Assembly: GCA_019916065.1 (NCBI GenBank) | Contig: CM034237.1 | Coordinates: 23,953,752-24,017,751, forward strand | Length of the DNA: 64,000 nucleotides | DNA from: Vitellaria paradoxa | Taxonomy: Eukaryota; Streptophyta; Magnoliopsida; Ericales; Sapotaceae | Reading direction: 5' to 3' | Shown: positions 1-11,719 of the stretch, piece by piece | Position numbering within the stretch: the stretch's first letter is position 1 | How the letters are laid out: each line of letters starts with the position of its first letter | The notes under the pieces: generated by a model | Databases searched by the model: none | What the model was told of the DNA's origin: nothing | What the model saw: only the letters and a program-made list of their open reading frames with translations | Made by a program: the position numbers and the translations under genes

Positions 1-1202
1 TTAGATATAAAATTACTAAAATATCTCTGACTTTTGAGTTTTATTAAAAGAACTAAATTAATTTAGAATTATAGTATACTGGTTTTAATTTTTAAAGTTA
101 ACTCATTTTTTCAATAAAAAAGAAGTTTATAAGAATTAAATTCAAGTATTTTTTGTGAAATAAAATATATTCTCTCCTTATACTATTGAATACTTTTATG
201 TATAATATAAAAAAATATAATATATAATGTAATAAATTTTATAAAAAGATAAAACTTAATAATAATTACATTATATATTTTTGGAATTAAGAGGCATCGC
301 TATTAAATTTCAGGTGTCTCTAAAAGGACCAGTCGAACCATTATAGTATGAAAAGTATATTCACCGATTTAATGTGTATAAATAATTATAACTTTCCTTA
401 AAAGTAACATTATTTATCTTCTAATCCTAACTCTAAGGTTACTCATTATCTTTTTCTTAAGTGTATGGTGTCTCTCCTTGGCAAAAATCTTGGATACCCC
501 TGTTTTATATATCATTATGAGATTTTTTACATTCTGAGCTAGATGGATTTCATTAATTAAATTTCAAAATTGGACTTCTATTTTAAGAAATATGGAGATC
601 AAAACAACTCCCTCACCCTTTCTCACAAAAAAAAAAAAAAGATAATAAAATAAAAATAAATAATAAATACCCAGAGAAAATTACTTTTCAATTTTGCTGG
701 TTTATTTACAAGACTTGGGATGCCCTTCTGATTAACCTATGTATATCATCACCGTTGAACTACAATGAAGAGAAATTTAGATCACATCCCCAAAAGACTA
801 GAAGATTCATATCTCCACTCTCCATTTATTTTGTCATAATGTCAGCTTGTCAAAAAAAAAAGTTTTGACTTAACATTAAATGCAATTAATTTCATGTTTA
901 ACCAATAAATCATATACTTTAGCTATGCTGCATGCCTTTCTTGTTAATTTAGAGGATGAAAGATAGGAATTTGACTAAAAAAGTATGATACATATATTCC
1001 AAAAGTCATATATAATATATATGCGTTCATAGCATTGCAAAGAAAATCTCAGAATATTCATCACTACTAAAACCCACAAAGCTGTCCGAAAGTGATCGAC
1101 CAAGCAGATTTTCCATGTCAGCTAATGCAAAACTTTTAAGTTGTTGCATTGTAGGCAACATCTTTATCAGACGTGACACCAATGACTAGTAGATCTTTGC
1201 AT

Positions 1203-1210
<8 letters not shown>

Positions 1211-1241
<31 letters not shown>
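1211..1241. repeat. (AG)n microsatellite
   Basis: About fourteen uninterrupted AG units directly follow a short TA run. It is a simple sequence repeat with no coding context and would probably vary in length between individuals. Confidence 0.95.
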
Positions 1242-1242
<1 letters not shown>

Positions 1243-1505
1243 TTAGGGAAATGTACCTAACAAATGGGTGGATATATTTGATAGGGAAAAAAGCACTTGA
1301 ATTTCATCATGGCAGATCAGGAGTTGGCAATGCTTAAGAATATTAAAATACAAAAGGAGGATTTGTGGAGAATAATATGTATGATATTTCCAAACGAATC
1401 TGATTTCAAATTTTCCACTTGCGTATGAAGCAAATGTGTTGAAGATACGATTGTCATGTGGATGGCACGAAAGATTTAAACAAAATGCCTTTACAGTTTG
1501 GATGC

Positions 1506-1666
1506 CAAACTTTCAATATCTGATTTATAATTTATTTTTTTTTTTCCAATGAAAGGAAAAATTAAAACATATATATTATTCTAACTGTCAAACTTTCAAT
1601 AACTGAATTACGATTTATTTATTTTTTTCCAATGAAAGAAAAAATTAAAACATATACATTATTTCA
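1506..1666. repeat. Tandem duplication, about 80-bp unit
   Basis: Two adjacent imperfect copies each begin with CAAACTTTCAATA, pass a poly-T stretch and CCAATGAAAG, and end with AAAATTAAAACATAT. Unit 1 spans about 1506-1588 and unit 2 about 1589-1666. The repeat is non-coding. Confidence 0.8.
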
Positions 1667-1986
1667 AGTTTTATATATATATATATATATTTGGAACTAT
1701 TTTTCAAACATCATAAACTTTTAGGATAATTAATAACTTAATAGTTATTTTGTTCCTAAAAATCTTGAGTTTATCGAGTTAATTAGTTATCTCATTTATT
1801 TTTTTAATTTTATTTATTTATTTATTTATTTATTATTATTAGCGTACCGTGTTATGTTTCAGTTTTTGTGTATGTATTTAGTTTGATTCATCTTTGCATG
1901 GGAAGAGAATATTAAAATAATTTAATATATATTATTAGACTAATTTACTAATTGTTTAAATTTTTACTACAATTGATGACTTCAAC

Positions 1987-2748
1987 TAAGGATAGCAATG
2001 AGACAGTTGTAAGAGAGTACTTAATTCAACTAAATTGGTTAAAAATTCGTTAAAAAATATCTTACTATATAAGAATTGAACTGGTAAATTTAATATTCAT
2101 GCAAATTTGGATCAAGTTTGAAAATTTTTGTAAGGTATTCGATATCCGATATCCGTTTATACTTATAGAGTATCCATTAGATATTTGTTTAATATAATAT
2201 ATTATATTATATATATTTAAACAATTATAATTTTATTTATAAAATAAAAGTAGTTAAACTCTTAGACCTATAATTATTTGATTATGTACTAATTATTTTG
2301 GAAGTTCACATTTTGAAATGATTGTTAAATAATTGGTTTCATAAAAGTCATTTAAATATATAGGTAGTAATTGAACTTTTATGTAATATTTTATTTATAA
2401 TTTATTTGAATGAGTTTTTTTTTTTTTAATTTTTACTTGACATGAAGAACAATAAATATTTTGATAAAATAAAATCTATCTATATATTCACAAATATATT
2501 TGTTCAGCGTTATAGAGAGCATATCAATTATTTTAAAAAATAATTTTTAAATAGGTATTTAACGAGTCATTTTAAATGAGTATTTAAAGGGTAGGATAGA
2601 AAAAGACGAGACGGGTTTGGAGCGAAATGAGTTAGCGATTATAACTAATAAAATAAACAAATTTAAGATGGTAACGGATAGAGAAAATAAACTAATTTAA
2701 TAATTATATTGACAAATAAAATAGTTACCCGGCCCAATTACATTCCTA
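1987..2748. mobile_element. hAT-like non-autonomous element (MITE) with 8-bp TSD
   Basis: The 762-bp element starts TAAGGATAGCAATGAG and ends with an imperfect inverted match, ATTACATTCCTA. It is flanked on both sides by the perfect 8-bp direct repeat ACTTCAAC (1979-1986 and 2749-2756). An 8-bp target duplication with TA-starting short terminal inverted repeats is the signature of hAT transposons. The termini resemble those of the larger element at 53124-55711, which starts TAGGGATGGCAAT. There is no transposase, so it must have moved in trans. The interior is AT-rich with phrases such as GGTATTCGATATCC. Confidence 0.8.
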
Positions 2749-2990
2749 ACTTCAACGCATTATGGAAGGAAAGGGAATACGTTAAAAGGAAAATGGACAT
2801 GCTGTATTTTGTTGTTGGTACGTGAGAGCTGAAATAATTGCTAGCAACATAAAAATAAGTTTATGCAGCTGCAAGCAACTTTAAAGCATTAGGTGGTAAA
2901 TTTAATAACTGAAGTAAATTATCACCAGATCGGTTACTTTTTTTCAGTTTTCTTGGTGGGATTGTAAAGAGATAAAGGACAATAAAGCGG

Positions 2991-3360
2991 TAATTGCTTT
3001 TTTACTGTTATATTTAAGATAAAAATTATTTGCATTCTTAAATTTTAAAAAATTATTGTTATATTTTTTATACTTTCAATTAAAGTGAAAATATTAAAAA
3101 ATTCATTAAATAAAATGATTTTGACTATAAATAAGCTTAAAAATTATATATATATTTCTTATAATTTATATTACCTACATTACACCTACGTTTCTTAATT
3201 TAATTTGATTTTTAATGAGTATTTTTAACTTTTTACTTAAAAATTTAATGCTATATATAATTTTACTTTAGTTAAAAATATAAAGGATGCAAAAATAATT
3301 ATTTAAAATTTAAGGATAAAAGTGATTCTCACCTTATGTATGAGGGTAAAAAAATAATTA
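2991..3360. mobile_element. Fold-back MITE, possibly Tourist/Stowaway-like
   Basis: The left end (TAATTGCTTTTTTAC) and the right end (GGGTAAAAAAATAATTA) are inverted matches. Inside them, long imperfect inverted arms continue: a stretch around 3035-3105 with CTTAAATTTTAAA pairs with 3245-3320, which contains TTTAAAATTTAAG. The ~370-bp palindrome without a coding region is typical of a MITE. A TAA/TTA or TA target duplication is plausible but cannot be fixed in this AT-rich context. Confidence 0.6.
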
Positions 3361-5433
3361 TTCCGACAATAAATAACAAATGCCCAATACCTGAATGGAC
3401 CATTAAAACAGAATTTTGACACTCAGGTTCAGGGGTATTTAATGTTGTGCAGAGTGATACATATATATATATATATATTTTTCAAATAAATTTTGATAAT
3501 ATTTCGACTACGTTTGGCGTGTAAAATTTTGTTGAAAATCTCTGAAAATCTCTATAAATCTCTGTTAACTTTATATCACATCAACTTTTTTCTCTCACTA
3601 CACGCATTACGAACTCTCCCCAAACCATAATTTATCTCAATTTATCTCATTTTTTCTTACTCTAAACAAACCTTTCAACAGAGAGAACTTTTTAACTTCA
3701 TATATACACCCAGGTGCAAATATCTAAACAATCTAAATTAATTCCACTTTCCAACAAAATTCAATATTGACAGCATTATACCAATAATAAGTTATTAATC
3801 TTCGGACACATTAATATAAATACTATACTCGTTTTTAATACGTATCAAATATATATATTTTTCAAATATTTTAAGATTTACATTTAGATATGTCACATGA
3901 TATCTCTTATTATTTTATTATTATTTTTTAAATATATAATTAGTAAAAAATTTTAATTTATATAGTCGAAATCTTCAAAGTTTTTTAAAAAAAAATATCT
4001 TATATTTTGTTCAATTTTACATAATAAATTAATTTTATTATAAACGCTATATATACTTATATATAACTAATAAAACTATAAATAATTTTGTGAATACTGT
4101 TTTTTTTTTTTTTTTGGTTATATCCAACTCTAACCGTATTCTCATTATTTTTTTTTATATTAAAATCACTGTATATTCACTCATGCCTATATCATTTTTA
4201 TCTCTTCTACCCATAGCCCCTGCTCCTTGTGCCGTCAAATAGTCATTCATATAGTACATGTATTGCCTATAAATCAAGTAAGTCTAGCTATTTTTAAGCC
4301 AGTCCCAAAGACCAGACAGAAAAGGACATCAGAACCAAATTACTCGGTTCAAATAAAATAAAAAATAAATAAATAATTTATAAAAAAAAAATAACACGCT
4401 ACAAAATTTAATTAAATAAAATTAAAAAATTAAAATTTTTTTTTTTATACATCTTTTGAATACCCAAACACCCTCAATTATGCCATTGCACCAACCCCTT
4501 CATTCGCTACTAAACAACAACGAAACAAAAATGTCAAATTTATTATTATACATTTGACCCTCCTTAATTTCTTTATGTCTTCCATCCCCTCATTCAAAAC
4601 CACCTCTCACCTCTCCTTTGGGAGGTTTTTGTGGTTCTCCATTTCTTGTTTTCTGTCTTCTCTTTTTCTCATTTTCCAATTTTCTTTCCCTCCTCCCCCC
4701 TCTGATCTGGGAACTTTTCATTATCAAATCAATCCGTCACTGAATCAAATCACTCGTCTCACCATCTTCGTCTCCAATCTCAAGCCACCCATCACTATTT
4801 TCTTTCTGGTTTGCCCAACCTTTCCCACATTTTATCCCTTGGCTGCGTTTGTCTTGTAATTTTCTCTATGTCCACCATCAAAACCCAAATCATTCCCACT
4901 CGTTCTTTATATGAATTTGGGTACATATAAGGAAGCACTATATATATTTCTCAACAGTAGTTCAGGAAATATATGGGGAATAATGCAACTCATTTATTGG
5001 AGAGGGGGAAGTTGCTTCTCCTCTCATAAGTCGTCACTTTGGGCTCTCTAGAACTGAAAAGGTAATGCCACCTTCACATTTTGATTCTCCTTTAATTTAT
5101 GGGTCACATGGATCTCCAATATGTCTTCCATATATATATATATATGTATTCCTTTAATGTCAGATACCAATCCCATTCCTTAGGTAAACTGTTCCAAAAG
5201 CACCTCTTGTGTGCACCTTCTCTGAAACTCATCCCGCTTTTTTGTTTATTGTTTTTGTTCTTAGCTTTTGATGGAAAAAAAGGTTAAAAATTGTGAGAAC
5301 TCATCTCTCAAATATGTTTGCTTTTTCATTGGTAAAGGAAACACCTCTTCACATTTCTCTAGTGTTTCCTCCTCATCTCTCAAGAAGAAGGCTAGCTCTT
5401 GGATTGGAATTTCAGTTTTCACCATATATATGC
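3361..5433. other. Intergenic region and probable promoter/5' UTR of the RIC gene
   Basis: The distal part is AT-rich with a (TA)n run near 3461-3477 and poly-A/T tracts. From about 4540 the composition becomes CT-rich (many CTCTC, TTCTTC and CCTCC runs), as is common for plant 5' untranslated leaders. The open frames here are short, low in complexity and resemble no protein I know. A transcription start probably lies between about 4.6 and 5.3 kb, but no TATA box can be chosen with confidence and a 5' UTR intron is possible. Confidence 0.45.
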
Positions 5434-5607
5434 ATGGCAACCAAAATGAAAGGGATCTATAAAGGATTCAAATACATCTCTCAAATCTTTGGTAATGCCT
5501 CTCCCTCTCATATCATATTCACATATATATATATGCAAATATCTATTTTTGGGTTTATTTTCCTCTTTCTTGTTATGGGTTTTGATGCTGTGAGACTAGT
5601 CGATGAA

Positions 5608-5638
<31 letters not shown>

Positions 5639-7637
5639 TTGGTTTTGACATGCAGTTGTGAAGGAGCGTGAGATTGAAATTGGGTACCCAACAGATGTTA
5701 AGCATGTGGCCCATATTGGGTGGGATGGTCCCTCTGGCAGTGCACCTAGTTGGGTATGTAAGCCAAACAAGTAAAGCTATACAATCAAATGTATTTTTAC
5801 CATAATAATATAGTTTTGTTTGTCAACTTATCACATTGAATGAAAAAAAAGAAAAATGAGTCTGAAGGAAAATTATTCTTCTCCAATATACATATTCGGG
5901 GTTCTTTATTTCACGTTTTTTGTAATAAATATTTTTGAATTCCTGGAAAATTTAGATGAACGAATTCAAGACGGCAACTGATTTTGCTGCAACATCTATT
6001 GGTAACATCAATGAAACAAGAGGCTCCAGTTCTGCAATATCCACATGGTCCTCTCAAGGTTTGGTTGATTTCGTATCCATTCTTCTTTAATTAATTAATT
6101 GCTGCTAAAATCTTCCAAACTAGGCATGGTTAATATACCGTGAATATCATGTGCCTGTGCACCTAATCAGACACAAGCAAAAACCAAAAGTCTTTTCACG
6201 GGTTCAAAATCTTGATTGAAAGAAAAATAAAATAGCTAGGTAAATAAAGATACATTTGTCCTCGTTTGTGTAGAAAAGAGTGTGAAGCTAATATTATATA
6301 AGAGCCAACTTTGGCACTTGTGTCACGGGGCTATGCTAGCTTCTGTTGTTTTTGGAGAATCTCTTAACTGATGACTCAAGAAAACTGCAGAATTTTATTT
6401 TATTATTATTTTTGTTTAAAGAATTATTCAATGCTCATGTAGCACCATACGCTTTGTCATTGAATTCACTAGATATGTGACATATTAATCTGCGACTCGA
6501 GGCATGGTGCTTTAAGAGAATTGGATAATTTTTCAATCATGATTGTACAATTACGACTATGAATTGGAGCGTGATTTATATTCCGATATACAAAGTCATC
6601 CATCTATCTTGATTGTGTAATTTGAGTTATGTTTAGATTTTGAAAGTCTCGTATTATATACAGAGCTTTCGTGATTTAGTCTCCTGCTCTTTGTGGATTT
6701 AGGCTTGGTTAAACAACCGATGGTAATGTGCTGAAATATTTGAAAACAAAAACTGCTTTAATGTTCTGTGCTTTTCACTTCCTTTTTTCAGTCCATGGAT
6801 GGTCCCTTTTCTAGCGTGTTGGCAACGTATATGGTACAAAGGAATTGTAATTTGTTCCTTGCTTCTTCCCTTACTTTTGAATTTGATTCTCGTCAAATAT
6901 TTAAATGCCGGCCATCCTATTATTTTATTATTATTATTGTTATTATTGTTATTTAGTTATTCTTTTATGTAGTGGACTCAAAGAGTACAAACAATTTCTG
7001 ATTAATAAATAACTATGTTTTTGAAGTCGAACAAATTTCAAACTCTCGATCATCAAAATTAATTTGAGCGATTGAAACTTGAATGCATATAATTTATTAT
7101 TTAGGGATAAAGTTAAAATGTTAGATGGGGATCAAAATACTTAAACCTATAAAAAATAAAGTAACTATAGTAAACTTCAACATAAGAAAAGATAATTTTT
7201 TATATTTTAAATATTTTAACTGCAAAATATAAGATATTCATAGTATTTCTAATAGATATCGGGGGCAAAAGCCTCCAAATTCTCATGTAACACCGTTCAT
7301 TTTGTTTGTTAAAAACCCTTGAAATTACAGTCATAATTATTTAATTTTCTTTTTTTTTCTTTGTTTTATTTCTATTTCTATTTTATTTTTTTTTGCTCCT
7401 CACTTTCTTGTGACAGACTTTGAGTACGCGGATCTGCAACCAACAACATCAGAGAAGTCGAAAGATGTACCAGCCACAGACCTTCCCAATGTCCCAAAGA
7501 AACCGAGGAGGAAAAAGAGCAAGTCAACTTCATCCCCAATGTCTTCCACCTCAACAAAGCCATCAATGAGAGCAGCAAAATCAAAAGCTAAATATGTTGA
7601 GGGCAATGTCAGACCAGAAAATTTACAAGAGGTGTAG
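5434..7637 (+). CDS. RIC10: CRIB domain-containing ROP-interactive protein, RIC10/RIC11-like
   Basis: The inferred four-exon gene (5434-5491, 5656-5753, 5956-6058, 7417-7637) encodes 159 residues. All introns have GT/AG ends and the exon lengths sum to 480 nt in one frame. The N-terminus, [19 protein letters not shown], is characteristic of the RIC family. Residues 28-41 form the CRIB motif: Ile-Gly-x-Pro, then the His36 and His39 pair and a final Gly41. This is the surface that binds active (GTP-bound) ROP/RAC small GTPases at the plasma membrane. A Met-Asn-Glu-Phe segment follows after Trp52. The rest is a low-complexity Ser/Thr tail with a basic patch at 114-122 (KKPRRKKSK) that may favour membrane or nuclear association. 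Members of the family act as ROP effectors in polar growth. The assignment to the RIC9/10/11 branch comes from the N-terminus, so the symbol is tentative. The start is the first ATG of the conserved block, with a second Met four codons later. A poly-T tract of about 23 bases lies in intron 1. No transposon sequence is evident in the 1.36-kb intron 3. Confidence 0.9.
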
Positions 7638-8436
7638 ACTAATTATCGACTTGCTTGGGAAAAAAAAAAAAATTTGTGAAATCTTACTCAGGATGTTCAA
7701 TCACTATATATTGCTATAGCTTCAAGGAAAACGCAGAGGAAATCTTTTGTGTATATTTAGAGGAAGAGTACGTATTATTGTTTCCATGAAATTAACGTTA
7801 TGTAAACACATACAATGAATAACCAGAAATTAGATGGGGTTAGAAAGATGAAGCCTTGAAGGTGGATGGCATATGCTAATTAGTCACGATCATGAAATAA
7901 TTAATAACTTTTGGGTTTTCCACAAAATAATATAAAAAAGTAGAGTTGAATTCTTTTAGCTAAATATGCTGATGGAAATACTTGATTTATTATTATATAT
8001 ATAGTATGTTCATTAACAGTGCAAAAGTAACAATTTGATTAATTCTATATATATGTGTGCATTTTTATACTTACTAATATGGTTGGACAATCTCATAAGG
8101 TTGAGCCAGGGCTGACAGTTTTTAGTGTTGCAGTTCTGCATCTGTAGAAACATGGATCAAATTATAGGCAGGTTCTTAATATCAATAAAATTGAATATTT
8201 ATATATATTTATATTTTGGTTGCTACCATTGTGATAAACCATGGCATTAAACTCAAAATCTTCTCATGTGAGAAAAAAAAAGGGAGAAAAAAAAAGGTAC
8301 TTTTTTTGTCGTTAATATATCAAAGTTTTTTTTATGTGAAATTTCAGTTCAACTATTTAAATTTGAAATTCATAAAATGACATAAATATATATGTGAGGT
8401 AAATATTTACTTTACACGTGCTCGCCACACAACCAA
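7638..8436. other. Downstream region of the RIC gene
   Basis: AT-rich sequence with several AATAAA-like signals and a short A-rich run right after the stop codon. No gene or recognisable transposon was found in it. Confidence 0.5.
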
Positions 8437-9950
8437 CCTACCATGCCTCGGATCTCGTGACCCAAGAGGTAAATGAATAATAACACATATCATGTGCATA
8501 ACTTCATTTCCTTGATCAGAACAATGTAACCACCTTGGAACAAAATTCATAATAGCAAGTAAAAATATAATAAAAGTAAACAAAGTTATACCTTCATGCT
8601 CCAACACAACCCACGAAAATAAATGAAATTAGGCCTTATGAGTTTTACAATCCAATCAAAAAAATCTCCAAATTTAGACAAAAATTACAATCCTAACTAT
8701 TACTAACACTTAATTAGTTAATATGCAAAAAATGTTTGCGATCACAAATTAACTTCTAGTTCAATCAATGCCCACCTAAGACTCGGGTTCAGGACCTACA
8801 ACATAATTTGTAGGAACGTGAGCACCAACCACTTACGCCCATAATACATAATACCAACATATATAATATGTAAAACTAAAGCATGCAGTATAATTATCAC
8901 AAATAAACCAACAATCTTCAACTTAATCATAATGAATCATCAATAACAAGTATCAACATAATCAAATAGGTAAATAATATCTCATCACACCATCATATTA
9001 GAACATTTAAAATTGAGTACCAATCATCATTATATATCTCAACATTTAACCAAATTATTATCTTTCTTAGCATCCTCACAAATGTCTTTCAATCACATTT
9101 TCATTTCCATTTAAATCTACGAGGTGGGTACAATCAACGTCGTCGTTTAGGACTACGATTAGCCACATTATATGTCGTCATTAAGGGCCACAGTTAGTCA
9201 CAATATACGTTGTTGTTAAGAGCCACGATTAGCCACAATACACATCATGTTATAGGCTACTAACCTACTGGCATAAATACCTCTGCGTAGGTTTTAGGTC
9301 TTTCAACCCTAGGGTAATCTAAACCTTTCCTATTTTCCCGTACCCTCTGTCCCCGAGTCACAATTTTAACCATATTTTCACTTTATATTATTTCAATATT
9401 ATGACCATAATCATCATCATTTCACCATCTATTTCAATCAAGTAGCAACTTATAACATCATGCCAAACAAATCAATAATCGCAATGTATTCTTAACAATA
9501 AAATCTCAATTCACTATTTCATGCCTTTATTTTTCTTGTTCACTTCTTATTCGTGTTATCATTTTTTATCATTAAGGTTCTATAATACCACAACCAAAGC
9601 ATCTATTATCTCATAATATCCCATACACAACTATATATATTATTCAAACAAATAAATTTTCATTTAATGAGCTTTAAATATTCATTATTATCATAACTAT
9701 TTTCATTATCATTAATTTCATCTTTAGAGCCATTTATCATAAATAACATTTTGTTATAGTATTCATGCATCCTTAAATCACAAATTAAGTAACAAATAAT
9801 CCCATTTTAAAATCATTAAACTCGTTCTTTAGATCACAAAGTTATTAGATCACAAAGTTAAATCTAAAACATAATGTATAATTTTAATTATTTTGCATAA
9901 TTCAATAACATATTATTAAGATGACCGGATCCCGATTTAATGATTAATTA
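8437..9950 (-). mobile_element. Antisense partial LTR of a Tekay-type element
   Basis: Read on the minus strand, this stretch parallels the distal half of the 22409-25052 LTR. It has the terminal region around GGATCTCGTGACC, the part with GATTGGATTGTAA and AAGGCCTAA, the GTGCTCACG...CCTACA segment, the AACGACGACGTTGA segment, and the block matching CTACGCAG...GGGTTAGTAG near 9260-9360. No gag or pol is attached, so it is a solo or truncated LTR that is much older than the copies at 22-40 kb. The boundary facing 9950 is uncertain, and the proximal LTR half (starting TGTAATAC) was not found. Confidence 0.75.
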
Positions 9951-9959
9951 ATATTCTTA

Positions 9960-10590
9960 ATATTGATAATACCCCTCTCTCAAATGAGATTGTGGATTCC
10001 TTCTTGATAGTGTATGTTCTCTACTTTTATGTAATAATTTCTCAAAACACTAAAATGTTGATCTAATTATAATCAGCCTCACTTCTGATGAATTAAAGTC
10101 ATCATTGCATAAAATAGTGTGCATCACTATCTCAAGATTTAGAGCAACTATTTAGAGTAAACATATGAAATACATCAATGCAGATAGTATAGCTTAGATG
10201 TGTTTCTTATTATAATCCTATTCAGTGCCTTCCACACTAACACTTTAAATTCAGAGTCCATTACTCTAATGATTGGGATAAATCATTCTATCATATAGAA
10301 TCCAAAATGTTACAATCTTTTAGTTAAGATGTCCTATCTCATCACTGACTATAAATAAATCTAGATTGATCAATACTTAGAGTCATACTTCCTATGTATG
10401 AAACACTTTCATGCACATGAATCAAGTTCATTAATCAATCAAGGATTAAATTCACCACATGAATTATATGCATCCATAAGTAATAAAGAAACTTTAGATA
10501 AACTAAATAAGAATTCTTTATTAAACTAAAATCAATTCATCATCTAATATATGACTTTAGGGTATACATCCTAATACTCTTAACCTCCAC
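9960..10590 (-). mobile_element. Possible antisense solo LTR, Copia-like
   Basis: On the minus strand the block begins near 10585 with TATTAGGATGTATACCC and runs to about 9960. Its opening resembles Copia-type LTRs, which often start TGTTAGG...ATACCCTA. No internal region, primer-binding site or clear target duplication is visible, so this is a resemblance call only. It lies between the Tekay LTR relic and the gag remnant. Confidence 0.35.
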
Positions 10591-10599
10591 AATTCCAAC

Positions 10600-11719
10600 C
10601 CAGTAGTCTCTTACAACAACAACAACCATCACCCCTTCAACCACAGTCATCCCAACCTATGCCTCCTTCAACATTGGAGCCTACTTTGGCATAGAAACTC
10701 TAAAGAATTGAAAAGGCCTTGAAGAATCACTCTAGCACTCATGTCTATGGGAATACTGATTTCTAGAACTCGTGTTTCTACCCAAGATTGAAGCTACTTT
10801 TCAAGTTCAAAATACCAGAATTCCCTAAATGCAATAGGGCAGAGACCCCATTGCTCATCTCAAACTCTACATTGGTACTCTTTATGGTTATAATGATAAT
10901 CGCCCTCTCATGATATAGTTCTTCCAACAAAGCCTCACTGGCCCAACACTTTAGTAGTATCTTATCTAGATATGACTTGGATAAGAAGTTAGGAATATCT
11001 CATTGTCGTCTTTATGAAACAATACAGACACAGTAGCGAGCTAGTTGTTCACAGATGTTCCATCATGACCATGAAGAAGTCTGAATCTGAGACCTTTCGT
11101 ACTTATGCCCTAAGGTGGTGGGAAAGTGCATCCCAAGTTAATCATTCTCTAACTGACATAGAATTCACCAGGATCTTTTGTGCAGACACTTCAAGGGTTA
11201 TACTTTGGTCGAATGTTTTCAAACCTGCATTGCTCTTTTTCTGAGCTCATAAGTCAAGGGGAGATGATAGAATAAGGCATTTGGTTTGGTTGACTAATTG
11301 ATCTATACTCCAAGAATGCCTTCAATGAAACAGAGTCGAGGAATGAAGAAAAAATAGCTGCAGTCTTGTCTTCTAGATCCTCAATGCCACTTTTTTCTTC
11401 AGCTTAGTAGAATGCACTCCAAGGACAGAAAACATACAACTATCTTTGATCTCAAACCAATTCAAGAAGAGCTTCTTCAAAATTGGTTTGCACCTTGACC
11501 GGGGCCTATCAACAACTCCTTGCTACACATCAGATTAAACCTCTACCATACCAAAGGCCAATGCCACCTTTCCTTCACTCATATGATCCTTCTAAGAGTT
11601 GTGTATGCCATGGAGGATCACTAGGTCATGATACCGAAAGCTGCTTTATGCTGAAGCATAAAATTCAAAACATCATTGACAAAGGACAAATAATGGTGCA
11701 AAGCCTCAAGTGCCAATAA
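10600..11719 (+). pseudogene. Degenerate Ty3/gypsy gag (Tat/Ogre-like)
   Basis: Several frames together spell a recognisable plant gag. A Gln/Pro-rich stretch near 10610-10690 (CAACAACAAC run) is followed by Phe-Phe-Gln-Gln-Ser-Leu-Thr-Gly-Pro near 10920, the signature in which family members have FFQ(D/E)SLTGPA. Then comes a Phe-Arg-Thr-Tyr-Ala-Leu-Arg-Trp-Trp segment near 11090. A C-terminal part at 11483-11719 carries Tyr-Asp-Pro-Ser-Lys, Cys-x-Cys-His-Gly-Gly, Gly-His-x-Thr-Glu-x-Cys and Leu-Lys-His-Lys. Many stops (mostly TAG/TGA) and at least two frame changes show that it is dead. No protease, reverse transcriptase or integrase follows it, so the element is truncated or derives from a non-autonomous form. 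Confidence 0.7.

Larger units (their letters stand above)
1..1986. other. AT-rich intergenic DNA
   Basis: No convincing gene was found on either strand. The stretch holds short poly-A and poly-T runs, a GA microsatellite, an 80-bp tandem duplication and TTTA/TATT runs near 1800-1840. No transposon protein similarity is readable in it. Confidence 0.6.

Noticed and set aside
4554..4859. 101-codon frame upstream of the RIC gene
   Set aside because: It is low-complexity Phe/Pro/Ser sequence from a CT-rich leader-like region, with no domain. It is more likely 5' untranslated or promoter DNA.
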